From NCBI RefSeq assembly GCF_004118325.1, contig NZ_RDFA01000005.1, forward strand, positions 248,001 to 312,000: a stretch of DNA of 64,000 bases, read 5' to 3'. The notes under the pieces were generated by a model. It was not told the origin of the DNA. It saw nothing but the letters and a program-made list of their open reading frames with translations, and made no database searches. This DNA comes from Halorientalis pallida. Its GTDB lineage: Archaea > Halobacteriota > Halobacteria > Halobacteriales > Haloarculaceae. A program made the translations under genes and the position numbers. Positions 17,001 to 26,555 of this stretch are shown piece by piece. How positions within the stretch are numbered: the first letter of the stretch is position 1; every line of letters begins with the position of its first letter.

Positions 17001-18989
17001 ATGAGCCACCCCAGTTCCGTACCCGACAAGGAGTCGGTCGACGTGAGTACTACGCGGCGGACGCGTGCCAAAACGGCCGTTGGATTCGAAGAAGGAACTG
17101 CGTCTCGTTTTTCGACAGACGCGACTGACGGGGCTGTGGAACTCCAAGTCAGGGTACCCGACATCGAGCGGGCCTACGGCGACCAGCCCAGCAACGAACT
17201 GACTGCTCCACAGGCACGCATCCTCTCTCAGACACTTTCGCGGCAGAAGGACGCCGACCGCGCGAACCGTGTGGCGTCGATTGCGCGTAAACACGCCGCT
17301 GCGGACGTGCCGGCGTCATCGTTCGTCGGGAGTTTCATGTCCTGTTTCGAGACGATCGTCGCCGACGCACTCGACGACGTGCACGCCGAGACCGACGACG
17401 CGGAGGCCGACATTCTGACGGGGTTGCGCTCGGCGATGGTCGACATGATGGTCGGTGTCGACGAGTTCGACGACGCCGAGGTCGCGCCACTCGAAGTGGA
17501 CGAGTACGGCGAGGAACTCACCATGGAGGAGGTGTTCGAGTCGATTCCGCACCCCACCTATCTCATCGACGACGACAACACCATGCTCCAGTACAACATC
17601 GGTCAGAACCGACTGCTCGGGCTCCGCGACGACCACCGCGACTTTCTCGGGGGCGACTGTCGGGACACCCTGGCTGCGGCGACGTACTCCGACGGGAGCC
17701 GGCATTACACGCTCGCCGACAAAGTCGCCGAGAACCCCCGTGACGCCACTGCGGAGTGGGACGTCGACCGCGTCGACACGGACAACGAGTACACGGATCA
17801 TATCGTCTACCAGGACTCGGCCGTGTCGACCAACACACAGGGCGAGGAGACGCACATCGAGTTCGTTGCCGTCCCCATCTTCGACCGTAACGACGAGCTG
17901 AAGGCGGTGTTCGAGCTCACACAGGATCGAACCGAGGAGGTCCACTACCAGCAGAGCGTGACCGAACTCGTCGCGGAAGTAAGCGACACGCTGGACGACA
18001 TCGGGGACGGGGATCTTTCCGCACGCGTCGACTACGAGGACGAGTACGGCGTCGTCGAAGGGGAGCTACTCGACGTGAACCACGACATCAACGAGATGGC
18101 CGCGAGTTTCGAGCAACTGGTCAGACGCGTCGGCGAGAAAACCGACGAACTGGAGGCGTCGATCGACCGAGCGACCCAGAGCATGCGGAGCATCAACGAC
18201 GAGACTGCGGAGCAGAGCAGTTCACTGGATTCGGTGGCCAACGAGATGGAGGACTTCTCGGCGACGATGGAGGAAGTCGCCGCCAGTTCCAGCCAGGTCG
18301 CCGACGCCGTCGACGTTGCCTACGAGGAGGCCGAACGCGGCGTCGTGTCGAGCGAGGACGCCCGTTCGGCGATGGACGAGGTGCGGGCGATGTCCGACGA
18401 CCTCGTCGAGACGGTCGAGGACCTCGATAGGTACATGGACGAAATCGGGGAGGTGGCAGACGTCATCTCCGACGTGGCCGATCAGACCAACATCCTCGCG
18501 CTCAACGCCAACATCGAGGCTGCCCGCGCCGGCGACGCCGGCTCGGGGTTTGCCGTCGTCGCCGACGAGGTCAAACAGCTCGCCACCGAGACCCAGGAAC
18601 ACACCGAACAGATCGCCGACCGGATCGCGACTGTCCAGAGTCAGACGGCCGAGACCGTCGAGGAGGTCGAACAATCACACGCACGGATTCAAACTGCCGA
18701 GCGCGAACTCGACGATGCCGCCGCGGCGCTTCGAACGATCGCGGAGAAAGTCGAGGAGGGCACTGCCGGGATCAACGAGGTCGCCGAGGCCAACGACGAG
18801 CAGGCTGCGACTGTCCAAGAGGTGGCCGCGACCGTCGACGAGGTGCGAGAGGGTGCCCGCGAGATATCCACGACGACCGAAGAGGTCGTGGCGGAGGCCA
18901 ACCGGCAAGAGCAGGCGGTTCTGGAACTGGCCGAGCGCGTCCACGCGCTCTCGACGAGCGATACACAGAAGACCCACGGCCCGGAATGA
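17001..18989 (+). CDS. Soluble methyl-accepting chemotaxis protein with PAS-like sensor
   Basis: 662-aa cytoplasmic haloarchaeal transducer. No hydrophobic membrane segment is present. An N-terminal helical region (about 60-150) is followed by a PAS-like domain (about 173-315; [17 protein letters not shown]) and a HAMP-like helix ([18 protein letters not shown]). The coiled-coil signalling domain ends at about 650, with the hallmark tip [20 protein letters not shown] and [12 protein letters not shown]. Gln/Glu pairs suitable for methylation flank the tip. It sits inside the hydantoin cluster, 6 nt before a DUF3830 gene, so it may sense a pathway metabolite inside the cell; ligand identity is inference. 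Confidence 0.93.
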   Translation: MSHPSSVPDKESVDVSTTRRTRAKTAVGFEEGTASRFSTDATDGAVELQVRVPDIERAYGDQPSNELTAPQARILSQTLSRQKDADRANRVASIARKHAAADVPASSFVGSFMSCFETIVADALDDVHAETDDAEADILTGLRSAMVDMMVGVDEFDDAEVAPLEVDEYGEELTMEEVFESIPHPTYLIDDDNTMLQYNIGQNRLLGLRDDHRDFLGGDCRDTLAAATYSDGSRHYTLADKVAENPRDATAEWDVDRVDTDNEYTDHIVYQDSAVSTNTQGEETHIEFVAVPIFDRNDELKAVFELTQDRTEEVHYQQSVTELVAEVSDTLDDIGDGDLSARVDYEDEYGVVEGELLDVNHDINEMAASFEQLVRRVGEKTDELEASIDRATQSMRSINDETAEQSSSLDSVANEMEDFSATMEEVAASSSQVADAVDVAYEEAERGVVSSEDARSAMDEVRAMSDDLVETVEDLDRYMDEIGEVADVISDVADQTNILALNANIEAARAGDAGSGFAVVADEVKQLATETQEHTEQIADRIATVQSQTAETVEEVEQSHARIQTAERELDDAAAALRTIAEKVEEGTAGINEVAEANDEQAATVQEVAATVDEVREGAREISTTTEEVVAEANRQEQAVLELAERVHALSTSDTQKTHGPE

Positions 18990-18995
18990 AGTGGT

Positions 18996-19415
18996 GTGAG
19001 TGAACTCGAACTCGCCATCGAGGATACAGTACTGACCGCAAAGCTGCTCCCCGATGCAGCACCCGAATCCGTCGCGGCTGTTCGGGAGTTTCTGCCCCTG
19101 GAGTCTGAACTGCTGCACGTCCGGTGGAGCGGCCACGCCACCTGGATCAACATCGACGAGATCGACCTCCCGGAGATTCCCCGCGAGAACCACACCGTCT
19201 ACCCCTCCTGTGGGGACCTGCTACTGTATCCGGGCTACCGAAACGAACAGGAGATTCTCGTTCCCTGTGGTCCCACCTGTTTCAAGAGTCCCGCCGGCGA
19301 ACTCGCCGGCAATCACTTCGCGACGCTCGATACGCCCCGCGAGACGCTAGCCGAACTCGAAGAGCGGACACTGCAGGACGGCGCACTCGACGTCACGGTC
19401 CGGATCGTCGATTGA
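18996..19415 (+). CDS. DUF3830 family (cyclophilin-like fold) protein
   Basis: 139-aa protein matching DUF3830, a small beta-barrel family with a cyclophilin-like fold often encoded beside hydantoinase and amidohydrolase genes. Seen are ELLHVRWSGHATWI, PSCGDLLLYPGYRNE and EILVPCGPTCFKSP. The GTG start at 18996 is 6 nt after the chemoreceptor stop, so the two are probably cotranscribed. Function is unknown; a small-molecule binding or accessory role for the nearby amidohydrolases is only suggested by context. Confidence 0.75.
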   Translation: MSELELAIEDTVLTAKLLPDAAPESVAAVREFLPLESELLHVRWSGHATWINIDEIDLPEIPRENHTVYPSCGDLLLYPGYRNEQEILVPCGPTCFKSPAGELAGNHFATLDTPRETLAELEERTLQDGALDVTVRIVD

Positions 19416-19486
19416 GACTGACTGCTGTACGTCAGTTCCGCAGCGATCGCCCGCCTTCGGGCGGTCGTCGCGGGACACAGTGACAG
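19416..19486 (+). repeat. Post-stop intergenic repeat with cUUCGg hairpin
   Basis: Starts at the DUF3830 stop: gactgactgctgtacgtcag, then the hairpin ccgcc-ttcg-ggcgg at 19451-19464 (C(UUCG)G tetraloop), then tcgtcgcgggacacagtgac. Related copies are at 32836-32905 and, reversed, at 27420-27497; partial copies follow stops at 26460 and 30912. It may act as a 3'-end or terminator element. Confidence 0.6.
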
Positions 19487-19535
19487 CAATCCATCTGATC
19501 CCGATCCTCCGCAGTTTCCAGTGCGTTCCGGTGCA

Positions 19536-21359
19536 TCAGCGACGCCGCTCCGCGGTCGCCTCCTCGTCGACTTCGAGATCGTCGGTCACGATGACGCCGT
19601 AGACGCGTTCGGCACGCTCGCGGCTGATCAGGTCGTCCAGTACGTCCTGACGGACGGCTTCGGGGTCGCGCTCTTCGGGGTCACCCCAGCCGCCGCCACA
19701 GGGACCGACTGTCCGGAGGTACTGCCCTTCGTCCATCTCCTTGTTCGACATCTTCGAGCGGGGCGTCGACTCGTCGATCTCGTCCTCGACGACGACTGCG
19801 CCCGGCGTGCCGTCCTCCCCGCCGTCGAAGCCCCACGGAGCGTACTTGCTACCTTCGCCCTCGATGGAGACACGACCCGGTGTCTGGAACTCCATCTCCC
19901 GAATCGCACCGATGCCGCCGCGCTGCCGGCCCGCTCCCTCGGCGTCCTCCCGCAGTTCGTAGCGATTGACCCGGAGCGGATAGTGACTCTCGATGTCCTC
20001 GATCGGGTTGTTCCGGGTGTTCGCGTAGAGCGTATCCGTCGCGTCGAGTCCGTCACTGGTCGGCCGTGCACCGTAGCTTCCGGACGTGATGTCCATGTAG
20101 ACCCAGTACTCGTCATCGTCGGTGACCCCACTGTACGTGCAGATTTTCAGGTTCCCGATGCCCGCGGCTGTCTTCTCGGGGACGACGTCCGCCAGTGCTT
20201 TCAGAGTGAGGTCGGCCAGCCGGTTTCCCGGGCCGAACCGTGCGATGGTCGGCGCAGGGAACCGGGGATTGACGATACTCCCCTCCGGGGCGTGGACGTG
20301 TACCGGGCGAGTGATACCGTGGTTCTGCGGAACGAGCTCGAACTCCTCGGTATCGAGCAGTGTCGAGCGAATCACGAGCAACACCGCCGGCACGACCGTC
20401 CCCTCGAACGGCATGTTTATCGGCCGCCCGTCGACCTGCGCGGCACAACGGGACAGGTCGACGCGGATGTCCGACCCGTCGACTTCCAGGTCGACAGCCA
20501 ACAGCAGGTCCCGCTCGCTCTCGTCGTCGGAGTCGAGGTAGCCGTCGATGTACCCCTCCGCGGAGTAGGTCCCGTCGGGCAGCTCCGAGATCTCCTCACG
20601 GAGCATCCGTTCGGAGTAGCTCATCGTCGCCTGTCCGGCGAGCTTGACGGTGTCGTGTCCGAACTCGTCAAACAGGTCCTGCAGGCGGTTGGCACCGGCC
20701 TGAGCCGCGGAAATCTGCGCCTCGATGTCGCCCATCACCATGTCCGGCACACGGATGTTGTCCTCGATGAGCTGCCAGGCGGTGTCGTTTCGCGTCCCGC
20801 TCTCGATTATCTTCAGCGCATCGAGTCTGACGGACTCGCTGTAGGCGTCGACGGTGTCGATGATACAGGTCCCTGGCTTGTCGGCACCCACGTCGAGGTG
20901 GTGGGCTGTCGTAACCGAGAAAGCGGTGAGGTCGTCGTCGTGGAACACCGGGACGACGACGGCGAAGTCGGGGGCGTGGCTCGCGCCGTAGTAGGGATCG
21001 TTGTGGAGTATCACGTCGCCTTCCGCGAAGGTCTCGCCGCGCTCCTCGAACAGTTCGATGACGCCACTGACGTAGGCCGGAATCGGCCCCATCTGGAGAG
21101 GCGTGCTGTCCGTCTCGGCTATCTGCCGTGCCCGTTCATCGAGCAGGGCACAGCCGAAGTCCTCCGACTCCCGGATGATCGAGGAGTAGGACATCCGGGT
21201 GAGCTTGTGCCCCATCTCATCGCAGACGTTCACTAAACTCCCGCCGATGACCCGCTGCTTGACCGGATCTATCGCCGATTCGGGGTCGTCAACGTCGGTG
21301 AGCGCACTGGTCTGGTCGCGGACGGTCGTGGTGGTGTGGCTATCGGTCATCTGTATCAC
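19536..21359 (-). CDS. hyuB: Hydantoinase B/oxoprolinase family subunit
   Basis: 607-aa HyuB subunit of an ATP-dependent hydantoinase/5-oxoprolinase, which opens lactam or hydantoin rings with ATP hydrolysis. Family features visible: DPIKQRVIGGSL-like N-terminus (DPVKQRVIGGSL), GDVILHNDPYYGASHAPDF, the GGGWGDPEERDPEAV C-terminal motif and RNNPIEDIESHYPLRV. It begins GTG at 21359 (or ATG 21350) overlapping the HyuA stop by 4 nt. N-methylhydantoinase, 5-oxoprolinase and acetone carboxylase share this fold; the gene pair alone does not decide among them. Confidence 0.9.
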   Translation of the reverse strand: MIQMTDSHTTTTVRDQTSALTDVDDPESAIDPVKQRVIGGSLVNVCDEMGHKLTRMSYSSIIRESEDFGCALLDERARQIAETDSTPLQMGPIPAYVSGVIELFEERGETFAEGDVILHNDPYYGASHAPDFAVVVPVFHDDDLTAFSVTTAHHLDVGADKPGTCIIDTVDAYSESVRLDALKIIESGTRNDTAWQLIEDNIRVPDMVMGDIEAQISAAQAGANRLQDLFDEFGHDTVKLAGQATMSYSERMLREEISELPDGTYSAEGYIDGYLDSDDESERDLLLAVDLEVDGSDIRVDLSRCAAQVDGRPINMPFEGTVVPAVLLVIRSTLLDTEEFELVPQNHGITRPVHVHAPEGSIVNPRFPAPTIARFGPGNRLADLTLKALADVVPEKTAAGIGNLKICTYSGVTDDDEYWVYMDITSGSYGARPTSDGLDATDTLYANTRNNPIEDIESHYPLRVNRYELREDAEGAGRQRGGIGAIREMEFQTPGRVSIEGEGSKYAPWGFDGGEDGTPGAVVVEDEIDESTPRSKMSNKEMDEGQYLRTVGPCGGGWGDPEERDPEAVRQDVLDDLISRERAERVYGVIVTDDLEVDEEATAERRR

Positions 21360-23446
21360 TCCATATGGACGAGTTCGATGTCGCCGTACTCCCGGACTCG
21401 TCCCTCGAAGTCCGGGGGCACGATGATGGTCGAATCCTTCTCCCCGACGATTGCCGGACCATCGACGACGTGTCCGGTCCGGAGGTCGCGGCGGTCGTAG
21501 AACGGAGTCTGTCGGCTTTCGGTCTCCCCGTCGACGCGGAACTGGACTGTCTCCTCGGCGAGGGCGTGTCGCTCGACATCGTGGGCTTTCTCGGGTACGG
21601 CGACGAGCTCCGAGGACGGAAGCTCTCCGTAGCCGGTTACACGCTCGTTGACGATCTCGACAGCGTTGTCGGCGAAGCTGTGGCCAAACTCCGCTGCGTG
21701 GGCGCGGTCGAATCGCTCCCGTATCGTCGACAGAGAGTCCAGCGAGCCGTCTGCTCCGACGGGGATGTTCAGCTCGTACCCCTGTCCCTCGTACCGGCAG
21801 TCCGCAGTCATCTCGATGGTCATCGCCTCGGTGGCGTCGATGCCATCCGCGCGCAACCGCGTTCGGGCCTGCTCGACCAACTCCCCGTAGGCCGCCTGTA
21901 TCTCATCGTGGTCGGCGTCGGCCACGAGCGTGAACTCCGTGCTGATGTAGTCGTACTGGAGGTCGGTCGTGGAGAGTCCAACCGCCGAGAGCACGCCCGG
22001 GTTGCTCGGAACGAGCGTCCGTTCGACGCCGAGTTCGCGCGCGACGTCCGCGGCGTGCATCGGCCCCGCGCCGCCGAAGGCGACCAGCGTGAACTTCCCG
22101 GGGTCGCGCCCCTTCTGGACCGTCTTCGACCGGATTGCGTTTGCCATGTTGTTGTTGACGATATCGAGTACCCCCAGCGCGGCTTCGACCGAGTCCATCT
22201 CCAGTGGATCGGCGAGTGACGCTTCGACCGCATCTGCGGCCCCCCCGGCGTCGAGGCGCATCTCGCCGCCGAGGAAGAACTCCTCACGGATGCGGCCGAG
22301 CGTGACGTGTGCGTCAGTCACCGTCGGTTCGGTACCGCCGCGGTCGTAACATACCGGTCCCGGCATCGCCCCGGCCGAGCGCGGGCCGACGCGGAACGCC
22401 CCGCCCTGGTCGACGTAGGCGATGGAGCCCCCGCCGGCCCCGATCGTCTCGATGTCGATCATCGGAATCATCACCGGATACCCCCCGATCTCGGTCTCCC
22501 TGACGTTGGCCTCCACGATCTCGTCGTCGGCGACAATCCCGATGTCGGCGCTCGTTCCTCCCACGTCGAGTGTGATGGTGTTGTTCGCCTCACGATCCGG
22601 CGTGTTCGCACCGCTCCGCCATTTGCCGCCCAGAATGCCGGCCGCCGGTCCGGAGAACAGTAGCGAAACCGGTTTTTCCGCGACGAGTTCCTCCGTCGCG
22701 ATACCGCCGTTTGACTGCATGATGTGGAGTTCGGCGTCGACCCCGGCGTCGGCGAGTTTGCGCTTGAACCGACTCATGTAGTCGGTCACTGGCGGTCCAA
22801 TGAAGGCGTTCATCGCGGTCGTCGTGAACCGCTCGAACTCGCGGAACTGCGGGTGGACCGAACTCGACGTCGTCACGTAGGCGTCCGGGTGGACCGCTTC
22901 GACGATCTCTCTGGCCCGCTGCTCGTGTTCGGCCTCGAGATACGAGAACAGAAAACAGATCGCGACCGCATCGACTCCGTCGGCTCTGAGTTCCGTCGCG
23001 GCCTCCTCGACCGCCGCTTCGTCTAGCGGCACCTCCACCTCGCCGTCCGGAGGGACAATACGCTCCGGAACCGTCTTCCGGTGGCGTCGTTCGACCAGCG
23101 GGTCGTCCTGCCACGGGATCTCCTGCTGTATCGAATAGTTCTGTGGACGCTGATGTCGCCCGATGTGGGTGATATCACGATAGTTCTCGGTGGTGAGCAT
23201 CCCCGTCTCGACGCCGTCGGACTCGAGCACCGCGTTCGTCGCGATAGTCGTCCCGTGCAGAACGTAGTCTATCGCCCCGGGCGCGGTCCCGGTTGCCTCG
23301 CAGAGTTCGGTGATACCGGTCAACGCACCCGTCGAGGGGTCTTCGGGTGTCGTGCTCACCTTGTGTATCGTCTGCTCGTTCTCGACGTTGTCGACGAGGT
23401 AGAGATCGGTGAACGTTCCACCGATATCGATACCTAGGATCTTCAT
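21356..23446 (-). CDS. hyuA: Hydantoinase A/oxoprolinase family subunit
   Basis: 696-aa HyuA subunit supplying the ATP-binding domains of an ATP-dependent hydantoinase/oxoprolinase. The N-terminal phosphate motif KILGIDIGGTFTDLYLVD, the central MQSNGGIATEELVAEKPV, SGPAAGILGG, TLDVGGTSADIGIV and LVAFGGAGPMHAADVARELG are all conserved. Start is at ATG 23446, preferred over the GTG/ATG pair 12 nt upstream. It leads the HyuA-HyuB operon and is divergent from a hydantoin-racemase-like gene across a 124-nt region holding a GTTAAC repeat. Confidence 0.92.
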   Translation of the reverse strand: MKILGIDIGGTFTDLYLVDNVENEQTIHKVSTTPEDPSTGALTGITELCEATGTAPGAIDYVLHGTTIATNAVLESDGVETGMLTTENYRDITHIGRHQRPQNYSIQQEIPWQDDPLVERRHRKTVPERIVPPDGEVEVPLDEAAVEEAATELRADGVDAVAICFLFSYLEAEHEQRAREIVEAVHPDAYVTTSSSVHPQFREFERFTTTAMNAFIGPPVTDYMSRFKRKLADAGVDAELHIMQSNGGIATEELVAEKPVSLLFSGPAAGILGGKWRSGANTPDREANNTITLDVGGTSADIGIVADDEIVEANVRETEIGGYPVMIPMIDIETIGAGGGSIAYVDQGGAFRVGPRSAGAMPGPVCYDRGGTEPTVTDAHVTLGRIREEFFLGGEMRLDAGGAADAVEASLADPLEMDSVEAALGVLDIVNNNMANAIRSKTVQKGRDPGKFTLVAFGGAGPMHAADVARELGVERTLVPSNPGVLSAVGLSTTDLQYDYISTEFTLVADADHDEIQAAYGELVEQARTRLRADGIDATEAMTIEMTADCRYEGQGYELNIPVGADGSLDSLSTIRERFDRAHAAEFGHSFADNAVEIVNERVTGYGELPSSELVAVPEKAHDVERHALAEETVQFRVDGETESRQTPFYDRRDLRTGHVVDGPAIVGEKDSTIIVPPDFEGRVREYGDIELVHME

Positions 23447-23524
23447 TGCCGATACCATCTCACGGCTCGATAATTACGGTTTTGGTAACGGGAACCAGTG
23501 ACACACCGTCGGCTACTTCGACTC

Positions 23525-23537
23525 GTTAACAGTTAAC
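23525..23537. promoter_or_regulatory. GTTAAC-A-GTTAAC putative operator
   Basis: Two GTTAAC palindromes separated by one base, together a 13-nt near-perfect palindrome, in the 124-nt divergent region between hyuA and the racemase gene and 34 nt before the racemase ATG. This is a likely regulator binding site; the IclR protein encoded at 45547 is one candidate. Confidence 0.45.
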
Positions 23538-23570
23538 AGCTTCCAGGAGAGACATCGAGACGAGTCACAT

Positions 23571-24326
23571 ATGACGATACGGATCAAGGCGATCAATCCG
23601 AACACGACGCTCGAGATGACCGAGAACATCGGCCACCAGGTGCGGCGATACACCAGCGACGACGTGGAGGTCGAGGCCGTCTCCCCGGAAAGAGGGCCGA
23701 TCAGCATCGAATCGTACTACGACGACTTCCTCGCAGTCCCGGGTGTTCTCGAGGAGATCATAGACGACGAGGCGGAGTTCGACGCGTTCATCAACTCCTG
23801 CTGGGGTGACCCCGGCATCGACGCCTGCCGGGAGGTGACCGAGAAGCCGGTGGTCGGCATCGCCGAGGCCTCGATGTACGTCGCCAACATGCTCGGGGCG
23901 CAGTTCTCGGTCGCGACGATCCTTCCGCGCGCACGGGACTTCATCGAAGACCGCGTCAGGACGACCGGGCTGTGGGGTCAGTGTGCGTCCGTCCGGTGTA
24001 CCGACCTCACCGTGGTCGAAACCGAGGAGACCCGGGACGCAGCAACCGAGGCACTGTACGACGCAGCCAAACGTGCGGTCGAAGAGGACGGTGCCGAGGC
24101 GATCTGTCTCGGGTGTGCCGGGATGGGTGGACTCGACGAACCGCTAGAAGAGCGCCTCCCCGTGCCAGTCATCGACAGCGTCGCCGCCGCCGGCGTCATC
24201 ACTGAGGGGATGGTCCGTCTCGGCAAGGCGACGAGCAAGGTTATGACCTACAAACAGCCCGAGCCAAAGGAGCAGACGGGGTATCCCCAGAAGTTCCACT
24301 TCGACGCGGACGCCGGGGACGACTAG
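23571..24326 (+). CDS. Aspartate/glutamate/hydantoin racemase family protein
   Basis: 251-aa Asp/Glu racemase-superfamily protein closest in pattern to hydantoin racemase, which interconverts D- and L-hydantoins using two cysteines. The pair is visible: Cys in FINSCWGDPGIDA near residue 83 and Cys in AICLGCAGMGGLDE near 183. INPNTTLEMTENI at the N-terminus is typical. It is divergent from hyuAB, fitting stereochemical supply for the ring-opening enzymes. Allantoin racemase is the main alternative. Confidence 0.85.
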   Translation: MTIRIKAINPNTTLEMTENIGHQVRRYTSDDVEVEAVSPERGPISIESYYDDFLAVPGVLEEIIDDEAEFDAFINSCWGDPGIDACREVTEKPVVGIAEASMYVANMLGAQFSVATILPRARDFIEDRVRTTGLWGQCASVRCTDLTVVETEETRDAATEALYDAAKRAVEEDGAEAICLGCAGMGGLDEPLEERLPVPVIDSVAAAGVITEGMVRLGKATSKVMTYKQPEPKEQTGYPQKFHFDADAGDD

Positions 24327-24339
24327 CACTCCGGCGGGG

Positions 24340-25134
24340 TCACGTGTCCAGTTTCGAGGCGGTCTCGACCCAGGGCGGCCGCTCTATCACCGTGTTGCCG
24401 ATGCCACGGAACTGCCCGGTCTGCCGGACACGGACGCGGTCACCCTGGAACGTCGCCTCGTACGTGAGCCGCCAGTCGACGACGACTCCGTCCGGTCGGA
24501 CACGGAACTGTCCGGAGACGTTCCCGACGGCAGTCAACTGCTCGGGGACCCCGAACGCCCGCGGGGGCTCCGTGCGTGTGCCCGACAGGACAACCGGATC
24601 GGCATCCGAGCTTCCGTCGAGGTTCGCGCCCGAGGCAACGAGAAGCCTCCCGAGCGTATCGCTGTACGCGAGGTCCGACACCGGGCCGGGGCTGTCGGTC
24701 CGCCAGATACCCTCACGCATCGGCCGGAGCCGGGTATTGAACCGAGTCGCGGTGTGGGTGCCATTGTGCCAGTACCCGACAGTCCCGAACTCTTGGAGAG
24801 CGGGGACACTCGTGTTGTACTGTACGTAGCCGCGGTACTCTCCGGGGCCGACCTCCCGGTAGGTGAGACTCCGACGGAGGCGGCTCCCGTCGGCCCGCTG
24901 GATGACCTGCTCGACACGCATCGTGTAGTTCGTCGTGCCGAGCGTACGACCGTGGGTATACGCGAGCACGTCCGGTCTCACGTTCCCGTCGGCGAGCCAC
25001 TGCCGTTCGCCCGTCAGCCCATCGGACGAAACCGTCGTCAGCGGCTCCGGCGTCGATGAACCGAGCGGCGTCCACTGCCCGCAGCCAGCCAGCAAACAGA
25101 CACAGGCGACGGCGACGACGGTCCGGCGGGACAT
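24340..25134 (-). CDS. Haloarchaeal lipoprotein of unknown function
   Basis: 264-aa predicted secreted lipoprotein: MSRRTVVAVACVCLLAGCG gives a short signal with a LAGC lipobox. The mature part is mostly beta, Arg/Thr-rich, with repeated TYRE and YRGYVQY segments and no catalytic motif I recognise. Start is at ATG 25134; the frame is open to 25209. A TATA-like A/T block (25151-25168) lies upstream. It converges on the racemase gene with 13 nt between stops. Unrelated to the catabolic genes as far as can be seen. Confidence 0.7.
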   Translation of the reverse strand: MSRRTVVAVACVCLLAGCGQWTPLGSSTPEPLTTVSSDGLTGERQWLADGNVRPDVLAYTHGRTLGTTNYTMRVEQVIQRADGSRLRRSLTYREVGPGEYRGYVQYNTSVPALQEFGTVGYWHNGTHTATRFNTRLRPMREGIWRTDSPGPVSDLAYSDTLGRLLVASGANLDGSSDADPVVLSGTRTEPPRAFGVPEQLTAVGNVSGQFRVRPDGVVVDWRLTYEATFQGDRVRVRQTGQFRGIGNTVIERPPWVETASKLDT

Positions 25135-25192
25135 ATTCCCAGTAAGGTGTAATATCCCATATTTCTTTACCCGGTAGGAGCATGCTACCGAG

Positions 25193-25200
25193 TTTTTACT
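25193..25200 (+). promoter_or_regulatory. TATA box of M20 hydrolase gene
   Basis: tttttact about 28 nt before the ATG at 25225. Confidence 0.5.
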
Positions 25201-25224
25201 ATCCCGCACGCCGTTTGGACTCGC

Positions 25225-26460
25225 ATGGCAGTCTCACTCGACAGGGAACGATTCGTGACAGCGATGCAAACGCAGGCCGACATCGGCGGAACGGACGCCG
25301 GTGGTCTCCACCGCCTGGCGCTTTCCGACGAGGACAAGCAGGTTCGGGACTGGTTCCAAGAGCAGATGGATGCAGCGGGGCTGGAGACCCGTGTCGACGA
25401 GTTCGGCAACATGTTCGGACGACGTCCCGGGACGGATCCCGAAGCCGGGACGATACTGGTCGGGTCACACCTCGACTCCCAGCCATACGGCGGTATCTAC
25501 GACGGTGCCCTCGGCGTAGTTGCCGCCCTGGAACTGGTCCGGACGCTGAACGACGAAGATATCGAGACGGCCCACCCCATCGAAGTGGTCAACTGGACCA
25601 ACGAAGAGGGGTCGCGGTTCCAGCCCGCGATGCAGGGGTCGGGTGTCTGGGCGGGCGCTCACGACATCGAGACCGAGTGGGCAAAGACCGACGACGACGG
25701 CGTCAGCGTCAAATCCGAACTCGAACGGATCGGCTATCGGGGCGACGCGCCCGCCGAACCGACCCACGACTACGACGCGGCGCTGGAGCTACACGTCGAG
25801 CAAGGGCCGTATCTCGAAGAGAAGGGGAAAGATGTCGGTGTTGTGACCGGAATCGTCGGAATCTCTTGGGGAGAGGTCACCTTCTACGGCGAGTCGAACC
25901 ACTCCGGTGCGACGCCGATGCACCGCCGTAGCGACGCCATGGTGGCGGCTGCCGATTTCATCACTCAGGTGCGGCGGATCGCCACGACCAGCGGCGACGA
26001 TACGGTCGGTACCGCGGGTTACGTCGACGTCCAGCCCAACTCGATCAACATCATTCCCGAGGAAGTGACCGTCACGTGGGGCTTCCGGGACCCAGACGCG
26101 ACGGTCATCGCCGACGCCAGGGATCGGACGCTCGAGGAGGCGGCAGCCGCAGCCGAGCGAGAGGGGATCGAATGGGAGTTCGAGGACCGGATGGACGTCG
26201 ATCCGGTCCACTTCTCGGACCGGTGTGTTGACGCAGTACAGGGAGCCGCCGACAGTCAGGAATTGGACAGCATGCGTATTTTCAGTGGCGGCGTCCACGA
26301 CATCCAGCACGCCACCGATCTCATGGATACGGGGATGGTCTTCGCCGTCAGTGAGGACGGGAAGAGCCATACCGAGTCGGAGTTCACCAGCTGGGAGGAC
26401 TGCTACAGTGCGGCGAGTACGCTCGGGAACGCCGTCTTCGATCTGTCAACGGTGGAGTGA
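25225..26460 (+). CDS. M20 family N-carbamoyl-amino-acid hydrolase/allantoate amidohydrolase-like
   Basis: 411-aa zinc-dependent amidohydrolase of the HyuC/beta-ureidopropionase/allantoate amidohydrolase group, which removes the carbamoyl group from N-carbamoyl amino acids. Metal-site segments: LVGSHLDSQPYGGIYDGALGV near residue 85 (His, Asp), NWTNEEGSRF near 131 (Glu pair), and LELHVEQGP near 190. The dimerisation-domain segment GESNHSGATPMHRRSD and a C-terminal SGGVHDIQHAT / GKSHTESE in place of the common SGAGHDA / GISHNPAE complete the fold. It probably acts on products of the hydantoinases. Substrate is inferred. Confidence 0.88.
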   Translation: MAVSLDRERFVTAMQTQADIGGTDAGGLHRLALSDEDKQVRDWFQEQMDAAGLETRVDEFGNMFGRRPGTDPEAGTILVGSHLDSQPYGGIYDGALGVVAALELVRTLNDEDIETAHPIEVVNWTNEEGSRFQPAMQGSGVWAGAHDIETEWAKTDDDGVSVKSELERIGYRGDAPAEPTHDYDAALELHVEQGPYLEEKGKDVGVVTGIVGISWGEVTFYGESNHSGATPMHRRSDAMVAAADFITQVRRIATTSGDDTVGTAGYVDVQPNSINIIPEEVTVTWGFRDPDATVIADARDRTLEEAAAAAEREGIEWEFEDRMDVDPVHFSDRCVDAVQGAADSQELDSMRIFSGGVHDIQHATDLMDTGMVFAVSEDGKSHTESEFTSWEDCYSAASTLGNAVFDLSTVE

Positions 26461-26520
26461 AACGGACTGCTGGTGCCGTGTACTACGACCGGCCCTCGTC
26501 AGACCGACCGGTTACCGTCG

Positions 26521-26530
26521 TAATATATAA
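26521..26530 (+). promoter_or_regulatory. TATA box of pxpA-like gene
   Basis: taatatataa, centred about 30 nt before ATG 26556. It supports that start rather than the upstream frame opening at 26457. A tacggactgctg-like word (aacggactgctgg, 26460-26472) follows the previous stop. Confidence 0.6.
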
Positions 26531-26555
26531 TTCGGTAGAATCGCAACCGTATGGC

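Noticed and set aside
19521-21236. 571-residue forward open frame
   Set aside because: It is the antisense of hyuB, whose reverse frame has clear family motifs and the operon overlap with hyuA; the forward protein has no recognisable family.
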